Shown here in pieces: positions 1 through 7,600 of a stretch of DNA of 10,512 bases (the stretch's first letter is position 1; each line of letters opens with the position of its first letter). Under the pieces are notes generated by a model. That model was not told the DNA's origin, ran no database searches, and saw only the letters and a program-made list of their open reading frames with translations. Origin of the DNA: Planctomycetota bacterium (GTDB taxonomy: Bacteria; Planctomycetota; Phycisphaerae; Sedimentisphaerales; SM23-30); contig JAKQBU010000331.1 of NCBI GenBank assembly GCA_029573975.1, positions 1 to 10,512 on the forward strand. Direction: 5' to 3'. A program made the translations under genes and the position numbers.

Positions 1-843
1 GGGATTGATTTCATGGTCAGCGATGGAGATGGTTCGATAATCGGGGATATGACCCCGCTGTCCACGCGCATCGACACGGAGCCGTATGTTCCACCCGTGG
101 AACCGAATGAGCCTCAAAATCTCTGGGATTTATCCGCCGATTTCAATATTGACGGCAATCCCAATGGGCAGTGGTCGTATGCCTATGCAACCCATGCCCG
201 TCTTACCGAGCCGAATACGACGAACCTTATTCCACCGGATACTTCCGAAGTGACCCTGATGCCCCGGGCAGCCACCAATCACGAAGGTGCCTTGCTGACC
301 TGCTGGTTCCATCCGGTTGATAACTGGCCCTATATCGGCATTGCCCCGACAGCCGGAATTTGCTGGGGCGTTCCCTTCGAAGCCGGGGAGATCGGTGTCC
401 ATCCCGGCAATCCTTCGGAAAGTGTAATGGCTATTGCCCGCTGGACGGCCCCGCGCGAGGGGGATATTATGGTAACGGGACAATGCGAGGGGGTAGCTTC
501 CGGAACCAGAGATTTTTATCTGATCTTCAATCATACCCATGTTCTGGCAAGCCAATATTCTGTAGGTTATTCAATATTGCCCTTTGAATTTGAAATGACG
601 GTAGCGGTGGGCGATACCATTGATATGTGTATTGGCAAGGGAACCGCCTGGGGCAGTAACATGGGCAAATTTGAAGAGACTATTTCGTATCCCGATCTGG
701 TCACCTGTGCGGATCAAAATGTGTATCTGCCGTTTGACTTTAATAAGGACTGTTATGTCAATTTGGGCGATTTCGCAATCTTTGCCCAGGAATGGCTGAC
801 CTGCAACGATCCGCAAAATCCAGAATGTCCTCCTACTCCGTAA
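1..843 (+). CDS. Secreted modular protein with C-terminal dockerin-like EF-hand (5' end outside window)
   Basis: The frame is open from base 1 to the TAA at 841-843, so the true start lies upstream; the ATG at 13 has no ribosome site and is probably internal. Codons 1-40 end in a Pro/Glu/Asn-rich linker. Bases about 121-700 encode a compact, probably beta-rich module. It has conserved patches NPNGQWSY, NHEGALLTCWFH, NWPYIG, IARWTAP and VGDTIDMCIG, closely matching the next gene's product. I recall this module from secreted planctomycete and PEP-CTERM proteins, but I know no established function for it. Bases 736-798 encode DFNKDCYVNLGDFAIFAQEWL, a dockerin-type EF-hand loop with Asp/Asn at the calcium positions, followed by a short Pro/Cys tail. 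Only one clear loop is visible, where classical dockerins have two. Likely role: an extracellular surface or binding protein. Any upstream catalytic domain cannot be seen. Confidence 0.8.
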   Translation, partial: GIDFMVSDGDGSIIGDMTPLSTRIDTEPYVPPVEPNEPQNLWDLSADFNIDGNPNGQWSYAYATHARLTEPNTTNLIPPDTSEVTLMPRAATNHEGALLTCWFHPVDNWPYIGIAPTAGICWGVPFEAGEIGVHPGNPSESVMAIARWTAPREGDIMVTGQCEGVASGTRDFYLIFNHTHVLASQYSVGYSILPFEFEMTVAVGDTIDMCIGKGTAWGSNMGKFEETISYPDLVTCADQNVYLPFDFNKDCYVNLGDFAIFAQEWLTCNDPQNPECPPTP

Positions 844-862
844 AAAATACTCGTTATAGGTA

Positions 863-897
863 TCCGGACTGGTTGTTGATGTGACGACCAGTCCGGA
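863..897 (+). terminator. Strong stem-loop after the dockerin-tailed gene, terminator-like
   Basis: TCCGGACTGGT (863-873) pairs perfectly with ACCAGTCCGGA (887-897). The pairing extends inward to 877/883 with two G-U wobbles, giving a stem of about 15 bp and a five-base loop. It begins 20 bases after the stop codon. It is followed by AAAACCC and not by a T-run, so it is not a textbook intrinsic terminator. It could stop transcription with help, or protect the mRNA 3' end. Confidence 0.45.
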
Positions 898-1037
898 AAA
901 CCCTCGCATGAAGTTCGCAAATCATAATTTCAAATATAGTAAAAAGAAAGGAGGCATAGGAAGGAGATATTGTCTTTTTAAGTCCAGACTTTATGTGTGC
1001 TATTGTGTTTTAAATGAAAGTTAGTGTTATTGAATGA

Positions 1038-1070
1038 TTTGACAGAGTAAGGAAAATGATCTTTGTCAAA
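1038..1070 (+). promoter_or_regulatory. Inverted repeat just upstream of the PEP-CTERM gene's ribosome site
   Basis: TTTGACAGAG (1038-1047) and CTTTGTCAAA (1061-1070) form a 10-bp stem with one G-U pair and a 13-base loop. The stem ends one base before the GGAGG at 1072-1076. This position would suit a protein operator or an mRNA hairpin acting on ribosome access. The left arm contains a TTGACA hexamer, but no good -10 box lies 16-18 bases downstream, so I do not call it a promoter. Confidence 0.3.
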
Positions 1071-1084
1071 CGGAGGAAACGAAG

Positions 1085-1783
1085 ATGAAAAAGATGGCAG
1101 CATTGGTAATTATGGTCTGTGTAAGCACAAGTGGAATTTTGTCTGCGGCGATTGGCGATAGCTGGAATCTGGCCAACGACATCGCATTTGACAGCAATCC
1201 GAACGGCCAGTGGACCTATGGCTGTTTTGTCCATGGCGATCGCAGCCTGGCTCCTGACTCCACCGCCTTTACCGCCTTTTCCCGAATGGCGGCCAATCAT
1301 GAAGGCGGAATCCTGACCGCCTGGTATCATGATGTGAACAACTGGCCCTATGTGGGCCGTTCCCAGGTACAGGGCATCAATTTCGGCGTCCCCTATGAAG
1401 AAGGCCAAATCGGAATGCACGCCGGCGATTGGAATACCAGTGTGGTGGCGGTCGCCCGCTGGACGGCGCCGGAGGCCGGCCAAGTGAGCGTCGATGCCGA
1501 ATTTATCGGTGGCGATGTCAATGGGGATAAGGATTATTTCGTGATCCTGAACCATACGGACGTCTTGCTGAATCAATATGCCCAGGGATTGGAAAATGGA
1601 TCTTATGCTGGTGTGCTTGCTATCCAGGCCGGTGATACGATTGATATTGCTGTAGGTAGAGGAACGAATTTGCCGTGCAGTGCGGTGTTGGTGGATGCTA
1701 CCTTCACCTATGTCCCGGAACCGCTGACGGTATCGCTGCTGGGGCTGGGTTTTCTGATGTATAAGCGCCGCCGGATCCAGTGA
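1085..1783 (+). CDS. Exported PEP-CTERM sorting-domain protein, paralogue of the upstream module
   Basis: The start is fixed by GGAGG at 1072-1076, eight bases before the ATG. Residues 1-21 form a signal peptide (KK, hydrophobic core, cleavage near SAA). Residues about 26-205 are the same module as in the preceding gene, with NPNGQWTYG, NHEGGILTAWYH, NWPYVG, VARWTAP and AGDTIDIAVGRGT. The end is a classic short PEP-CTERM tail: VPEP at 210-213, a hydrophobic helix, then Arg-Arg-Arg at 228-230. In characterised systems this tail directs export across the inner membrane, then removal by an exosortase and attachment or release at the surface, often with exopolysaccharide production. No exosortase gene is in the window. 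The module's ligand is unknown; carbohydrate or matrix binding is only an inference from the jelly-roll-like look and the neighbouring glycosidase. Confidence 0.9.
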   Translation: MKKMAALVIMVCVSTSGILSAAIGDSWNLANDIAFDSNPNGQWTYGCFVHGDRSLAPDSTAFTAFSRMAANHEGGILTAWYHDVNNWPYVGRSQVQGINFGVPYEEGQIGMHAGDWNTSVVAVARWTAPEAGQVSVDAEFIGGDVNGDKDYFVILNHTDVLLNQYAQGLENGSYAGVLAIQAGDTIDIAVGRGTNLPCSAVLVDATFTYVPEPLTVSLLGLGFLMYKRRRIQ

Positions 1784-1842
1784 GCCGATTGGTATATCTG
1801 TAGAATTGATTCAAAGACTGGTTGAAACGAATACCCGAATAA

Positions 1843-1880
1843 GCGAGCTGGTGGATAGAAGGAAAGGTTCGCCAGCTCGC
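1843..1880 (+). terminator. Stem-loop after the PEP-CTERM gene, terminator-like
   Basis: GCGAGCTGG (1843-1851) pairs perfectly with CCAGCTCGC (1872-1880). Five more inner pairs, three of them G-U, close a purine-rich loop of about ten bases. It sits about 60 bases after the stop codon. No T-run follows, so intrinsic termination is uncertain. It may separate the PEP-CTERM gene from the alpha-galactosidase transcript or be a structured leader element of the latter. Confidence 0.35.
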
Positions 1881-1960
1881 GTGCAGTCAAACACGGCACA
1901 GTCGTTCCCTGCAGGGGTATGTGTGCCCTGCCGGCTGACAAGATAAAAATAATCCGTAAA

Positions 1961-1978
1961 ATCAGGAATATTCCTGAT
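1961..1978. promoter_or_regulatory. 18-base perfect palindrome, candidate operator of the alpha-galactosidase gene
   Basis: ATCAGGAATATTCCTGAT is exactly self-complementary, with its centre about 92 bases upstream of the alpha-galactosidase ATG. Short, loop-free palindromes of this kind suit a dimeric helix-turn-helix repressor or activator. The regulator cannot be named and no regulator gene lies in the window. No confident -35/-10 pair was found beside it. Confidence 0.4.
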
Positions 1979-1987
1979 CATAGGTAA

Positions 1988-2002
1988 AGTAGAGTAGAGT
2001 AG
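1988..2002 (+). repeat. Three tandem AGTAG units in the leader of the alpha-galactosidase gene
   Basis: Three exact copies of the five-base unit AGTAG run head to tail ten bases after the palindrome. The block is purine-rich on the + strand. It is short enough to be chance or slippage. Its place between the candidate operator and the ribosome site is the only hint of a role. Confidence 0.35.
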
Positions 2003-2060
2003 CCCGAGTGGTTCTGCGATAGAGTAAATATAGACATTCTAACATGGAGGTGCCGTTCTG

Positions 2061-4589
2061 ATGACGCACAAAGTATGGACCGTTTTGATTCTGGTTTTTG
2101 TTGGTACCGCGGCAAGTCAGGCCCAATCGAATTCGGATCTGCCGCGGGAATATCTGCAGGACGCGGTTATGGCAGGTCCCCAGGAATTGCAGGATATGCA
2201 GGACTGGGTACAAACGGCCTTTACCGGTGAAACCGGTACAAAGGAATCGCTGCCTGCACTGGAGCTGATTCGGCAGGATCATAATGAGCTGCGGTTCGGC
2301 ATCTCCTGCATGAAAACCCCGATCATAATCGGCTCCCAGAAATTCCCGCATGGCCTGGGCACTCATGCCAACAGTGAGATTCGCGTTCATTTCCCGGCCG
2401 GTGCCAGCCGGTTTCAGGCCTGGGTGGGCATCGACAACAATTATGACACCGGCGGCGTCCGGGGCAGCGTTATTTTTAGTGTGGAGATGGACGGCAGGGA
2501 GGCGGTCCGGACCGGCGTTCTCAAAGGCGGCGACGAGCCGGCAGAGATTTCCCTGGACATTCCCCAAGGAGTTACGCAACTGACGCTGAAAGTGGATACG
2601 ACGGCGGACGGGCCGGCCCATGACCAGTCCGACTGGGCGGATGCCAAACTCATCCTGGAAAACGGAAATATCATATGGCTGGACGAACTGGCCGGACCTT
2701 CGTTTTCTCTGACGGCGGAGGTTCCCTTCTCCTTCCGGTATGATGGAAAATCATCCGCGGAACTTTTACCGAACTGGAAACAAGATGTCCGTACCGCTAA
2801 AAATAAAAATTATACCGAGCGAACCATTACCTGGCTGGATCCGGACAGCAAACTCTGTGTAAAAGCCGTGGCGAAAAGCTTTGCCAATTACCCGGCGGTG
2901 GATTGGGTGATCTATTTCGAAAATCAGGGAGATAAAAACACCCGGATTATCGAGAATATCGAGGCCCTGGATTTGAAAATAAAGACCTCTAAAGATCAAG
3001 CCATCGATCTTGTCAAGAATACCGGTGATACCCTAGGTCCGCTGAGCTTTAACAATATTCCTGTAGCGATTAAGGCAGGTCAGGATTTATATCGCATGAC
3101 CTCCCATGGCGGCCGGCCTTCCAGCGAATCCTTCCCGTTCTTCCGTTTCAGTTCAGAAAAAGAAAATATTTTATGCGGAATCGGTTGGACCGGTCAGTGG
3201 GAAGTCACCGCGGGCCGGCAGCAAAATAGTACCCAAATCACCGCCGGTCAGCAGATCACCCATTTGTTGTTAATGCCCGGTGAAATAATCCGTACTCCCC
3301 GAATTTTGCTGCTCTCCAGCCGGGGCGATATCGATATCGCCCACAATCGCTTCCGCCGCTTGATGCTCTTCCATTATGTTCCTCAGCAGGAAGGCAAACC
3401 TGTTCAAGCCCCCATTGTTATGCAGACTTTCGACCGGTACGTTTCCCGGCCTGGCTGGGCCACGGAAGAGGGACAGCTTTTGGCGGTGAAATATGCCTCT
3501 GAGGCTGGCTTCTGTGCCTGGTGGCTCGATGCGGCCTGGTTCCCAGGTGGTTTCCCCAACGGGGTGGGCTGCGAATGGTATGCCAGACCGGATGATTTTC
3601 CCCGTGGCCTGAAACCGGTTAGCGATGCCTGCCATCAGGCGGGCATGGATTTCGTCCTTTGGTTCGAGCCGGAACGGGTGGCCGGCGGGACCGAGATTGC
3701 CAAAAAATATCCGCAATACGTCCATGGCGGCGAAAATGGCGGCCTCTTCAAACTGGACGATCCGCAGGCTCGCCGGTACTTAACGGATCTTCTTTTAAAG
3801 CGGATTGCAGAATATGGCGTCGATGTGTATCGCAATGACTTTAATATTGACCCGCTGAATTTCTGGAACCAGAACGATACTCCGGATCGCCAGGGGATGA
3901 CCGAGATTCGCTATGTGGAAGGTCTCTACGCCATGTGGGATGAACTGCTGGCTAAAAATCCGGGGATGCTGATTGATAACTGCGCCAGCGGCGGACGCCG
4001 GATCGATCTGGAAATGACCATGCGCTCCCTGCCCTTATGGCCCAGCGATACCAATTGCTGGGCTGGAAATCATCAGTGGAGCCAGAATCTCACTCTCGGT
4101 CTAAGCCAGTATATCCCCCTGTATATCACCTGTGCCTGGGAGCCGGATATCTATGTCATGCGCAGTTGCATGAAAGTGGGGATTGTATGTCAGTGGGCAT
4201 ATTTGGACAAAGATTTCCCGTGGGACCAGGCCAGGAAAAATCTGGCAGAAGCCAAATCCTGCCAGAAATACTGGTATGGCGATTTTTATCCTTTGACCCT
4301 GGCTGTCGATGGTGCGGTGGACTGGTGCGTTTATCAAAACCATCGGCCCGACCTGAACGCCGGCCTGGTCTCGGCCTTCCGCCAGACCAACTGCCGCTAC
4401 ACCGGCATGGCGATTCCTCTCAAGGGCCTGAACGCAAAATCAAATTACCGCATAACCCTCGTGCAGGAAGATTTTACCAGGCAACAGAAAACGGCATCCG
4501 GGCAGGAACTGCTGGATACCGGGATCGAGATATATCTGCCCGCCAAAGGCAGCAGTGCCCTGGTCTTGTATGAAGAAATCGAACAATAG
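2061..4589 (+). CDS. Exported NPCBM-domain GH36-type alpha-galactosidase
   Basis: Predicted retaining alpha-galactosidase (glycoside hydrolase clan D, melibiase type) that removes alpha-linked galactose from oligo- or polysaccharides outside the cytoplasm. GGAGGT at 2046-2051 supports the ATG. Residues 1-22 form a signal peptide ending SQAQS. Residues about 65-205 are an NPCBM domain, with the hallmark HGLGTHANSEI, VGID and QSDWADAKL. Residues about 210-440 look like the N-terminal beta-supersandwich, about 450-770 the TIM barrel, and the rest the C-terminal beta domain. Motifs: WFEPERV 534-540; RNDFN 591-595 with Asp593 the likely nucleophile; CASGGRR 641-647; WPSD with Asp663 the likely acid/base, 70 residues after the nucleophile as in GH36. 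The nucleophile motif differs from the classical KWDMN, so this is a divergent subgroup and another alpha-galactoside or related sugar could be the substrate. The next gene starts 32 bases later, probably in the same operon. Confidence 0.88.
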   Translation: MTHKVWTVLILVFVGTAASQAQSNSDLPREYLQDAVMAGPQELQDMQDWVQTAFTGETGTKESLPALELIRQDHNELRFGISCMKTPIIIGSQKFPHGLGTHANSEIRVHFPAGASRFQAWVGIDNNYDTGGVRGSVIFSVEMDGREAVRTGVLKGGDEPAEISLDIPQGVTQLTLKVDTTADGPAHDQSDWADAKLILENGNIIWLDELAGPSFSLTAEVPFSFRYDGKSSAELLPNWKQDVRTAKNKNYTERTITWLDPDSKLCVKAVAKSFANYPAVDWVIYFENQGDKNTRIIENIEALDLKIKTSKDQAIDLVKNTGDTLGPLSFNNIPVAIKAGQDLYRMTSHGGRPSSESFPFFRFSSEKENILCGIGWTGQWEVTAGRQQNSTQITAGQQITHLLLMPGEIIRTPRILLLSSRGDIDIAHNRFRRLMLFHYVPQQEGKPVQAPIVMQTFDRYVSRPGWATEEGQLLAVKYASEAGFCAWWLDAAWFPGGFPNGVGCEWYARPDDFPRGLKPVSDACHQAGMDFVLWFEPERVAGGTEIAKKYPQYVHGGENGGLFKLDDPQARRYLTDLLLKRIAEYGVDVYRNDFNIDPLNFWNQNDTPDRQGMTEIRYVEGLYAMWDELLAKNPGMLIDNCASGGRRIDLEMTMRSLPLWPSDTNCWAGNHQWSQNLTLGLSQYIPLYITCAWEPDIYVMRSCMKVGIVCQWAYLDKDFPWDQARKNLAEAKSCQKYWYGDFYPLTLAVDGAVDWCVYQNHRPDLNAGLVSAFRQTNCRYTGMAIPLKGLNAKSNYRITLVQEDFTRQQKTASGQELLDTGIEIYLPAKGSSALVLYEEIEQ

Positions 4590-4621
4590 AATCGTACGCC
4601 CCGCGTTCTAGGGAAAAGAAG

Positions 4622-7600
4622 ATGAATAAAGCAGCAGGGCTTTTTCCCGTTATTTTCCTGGCGCTGTGGATTTTCTCTTCTCCAGCCGCCGGACAAGCCT
4701 TCCCCGGTAATTTCAATGACGATTACCGGGTTGATCTCGACGACCTGATGCTCTTTACCGGGCAATGGCTGGCCCCGCCGGGCAGCCCGGCTGACCTGAT
4801 CGGCAATGATGGTGTGAACCTGAGGGATTATTCTCTGCTGGCGCAAAACTGGCTGCTGGAGTTCCCCCTGGTGATCAATGAATTTATGGCATCCAATCAT
4901 ACTGCCTTTCCCGACGGCAATGGCAATTACTCCGACTGGATTGAAATCTACAACCAAAGGGATGAACCGGTAAATCTGGCCGGCTGGTCTCTTCTGGATG
5001 ACGGGCATTCCTGGCCCTTTCCCAGCGGATGTATCCTGGATGGCCATGCCTATCTGGTTGTTTTTGTCTCCGGTCAGGATGAGTCCGCCTATCCCTACCA
5101 GGACCCGGCCGGATATTATCACACCCATTTCAAACTGGATGCCGAAGGGGAATACCTCGCCCTGGCCAACCCCAGCGGTTCGACGATTATCGATGCCTAT
5201 TCGCCCGCTTTCCCCGTGCAGCAGGAAGATATCTCCTATGGACTGGCATCAAAAATAGAAGACTCCGTAACCTGGTTGGCAACAGGCGATTCCGTCCGGT
5301 ATCTGGTTCCCACGAATAACTCCCTGGGTACGGCGTGGACAGCCGCCTATTTTGACGATCAGTCGTGGAGCACGGGAATGACCGGCATTGGTTATGAAAC
5401 AGCCCCGGAAGATTTTGCCGATCTGATTGTAACCGATGTATATAGTTCCATGTACAATCAGCGCACTTCTTTGTATCTGCGGAAAACCTTTACCCTGGAG
5501 GATTCTACTCAGGTCCAATCGCTGCTTTTGCGGATGAAGTATGACGATGGCTTTGTGGCCTATCTGAACGGCACGGAGGTGGCCCGGGCGTACGTGAATG
5601 TGGCCGAGGGAGTAACACCGGATTATGACGCTGCCGGTATCAATCATTACGACTGGGATGCGGTGATCTTTGAAGATTTTGATTTGTCGGAACATATTAA
5701 TCTGCTGCATTCGGGTACCAATGTTCTGGCTATTCATGGCTTGAATAGCTCCACAACCAGTTCGGACTTCCTGTTGATTCCCGAACTGCGGGCCGGGGTC
5801 CAGTCGCCGCTGGATAAAGCCAGTCGCATGTACCTGGTTTCACCAACCCCAGGCGGCCCCAATGCCGCCGGCTGTATCGGCCCTGCCTGGTATCCCGCGT
5901 TTTCCCCTGCCAGCACCGTCTTTACCGATTCTCTGAGCATTGAACTGTCCGTCGGCTCGCCCGCCGCGGTAATTCACTATACCCTCGACGGTACGGAACC
6001 GACGGAATCTTCCTTCGTTTATTCCAATCCGATCCCGATTACCAGCAGCACGGTAATCAAAGCCGCCTCCTACGAGACCGATCTGGGGCGCAGTGAAACG
6101 GTAACGCAAGGCTATATCCGGCTGGGAACCGACGTAACCAGTTTCCAATCGAATCTGCCTTTGGTTTTACTGGAAAATTTCGGAGCCGGTGACGTACCGG
6201 TGGACCCGTACCAGCCGGTTCTGCTGGCGATGTACGATCCCGTGGACGGTCAAAGTTCTCTGGCTCATTCGGCGGATATCATCACCCGGGCTGGGATCAC
6301 CTTGCGGGGTTCCAGTACGTTATACCAGCCGAAAAGCCACTATCGCGTGGAAACCTGGCAGGATACCGCGGACGAAGACAAAAACATCGCACCTTTTGGC
6401 ATGCCCCAAGAATCAGACTGGGTCCTGTACGCCCCCTTTGAATTTGACCGGGCACTGGTGAACAACGCCTTTATGTACGAACTGAGCAATCAGATTGGCC
6501 GCTATGCCGTGCGTACCCGTTTTGTGGAGGTATTTGTCAATAAAAATGGCGGCTCGCTCTCCCAGGACGATTATGTCGGCGTTTACATTTTTATGGAAAA
6601 TGTAAAACGGGGTAACGACCGGGTCGATGTGGAGAAACTTTCCCCCGAGGATACCTCCGAGCCGAATATTTCCGGCGGCTACATGCTCAAATTCGACCGG
6701 GTGGATGACGGAGATGTGGGTTTCCACACCTCCCGCGGAACCCCCAGCCGTTATTCCCTCTGTTATGTGTACCCCAAAGAAGTGGAAATTTTGAATACCC
6801 CCCAGGAAACCTGGATACGAAATTATCTGGAAGACTTCGAAGATGCTTTGTATGGCTCGAATTTTACCGATCCCGATATTGGATACCCTCATTATATTGA
6901 TGTGGATTCGTTTGTGGACCATTTCTGGCTCAATCAACTGGCCAAAAATCCCGATGCGCTGCATTTGAGTACCTTTCTGTTTAAAAAACGCGGCGGCAAA
7001 CTCGAAATGGGACCCATCTGGGATTTCGACCGCTGTCTGGGCGGCCATGACCTGCGCTATATCGAGCCGTGCGAATGGACCCATATGGAAATCAATTATT
7101 TTGAATATGACTGGTGGGCCAGATTTTTTGCTGACCCGGACTTCTGGCAAAAATGTGTAGATCGCTGGCAGAAACTGCGCCAGGATCGGTTCAGCGCCCC
7201 CAACCTGAGTTCCATCATCGATTCCATGGCCAATGAACTAACCGAATCCCAGGCACGAAATTTCACCCGCTGGAGTACCTATCTGCCGGGATTCCCGCCG
7301 GCATGGCCCGGCTGGCAGGGTGAGATCGACCATATGAAACAATGGCTGGCGGACCGCGGCGGCTGGATTGACGATCAGTTTCTGCCGATGCCGTCCTTTA
7401 ATCAGGAGGGCGGCCAGATACCTACCGGATTCCAGTTAACTATGACGGTCCCCACCCCCCAGCAAACCAGTGGATTGCAGTTCGATGGCAGCGGCGACTA
7501 TGTCAACATCAATGGCTATCAGGGAATCCTGGCCGCCCAGGCCCGAACCGTCTCAGCCTGGATTAAAACCACTACCACCGGCACGATAATTTCCTGGGGA

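Noticed and set aside
947..968. Doubled ribosome-site-like sequence (AAAGGAGG and GGAAGGAGAT) suggesting a small gene
   Set aside because: Only frames of a few codons follow at suitable spacing, so no product can be supported.
1911..1931. Small GCAGGG/CCCTGC hairpin in the leader
   Set aside because: A six-base stem with a nine-base loop and no T-run is too weak to call.
1995..2060. tRNA-like GCCCGAGTGGTT in the leader
   Set aside because: It resembles part of a D-arm, but no TTCGAATCC-type T-arm, anticodon stem or acceptor pairing follows.
2044..2061. Five-codon leader ORF overlapping the alpha-galactosidase start (TGATG)
   Set aside because: Its ATG overlaps the Shine-Dalgarno sequence itself and it has no ribosome site of its own. 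Such tiny frames are expected by chance.
736..4855. Cellulosome assembly suggested by dockerin-like modules
   Set aside because: No cohesin is visible. Planctomycete proteins often carry such EF-hand modules without a known cellulosome.
4445..7150. Long antisense open frames opposite the alpha-galactosidase and CotH genes (up to about 245 codons)
   Set aside because: They mirror strong sense genes, lack ribosome sites and contain no recognisable domains. They are by-products of codon bias.
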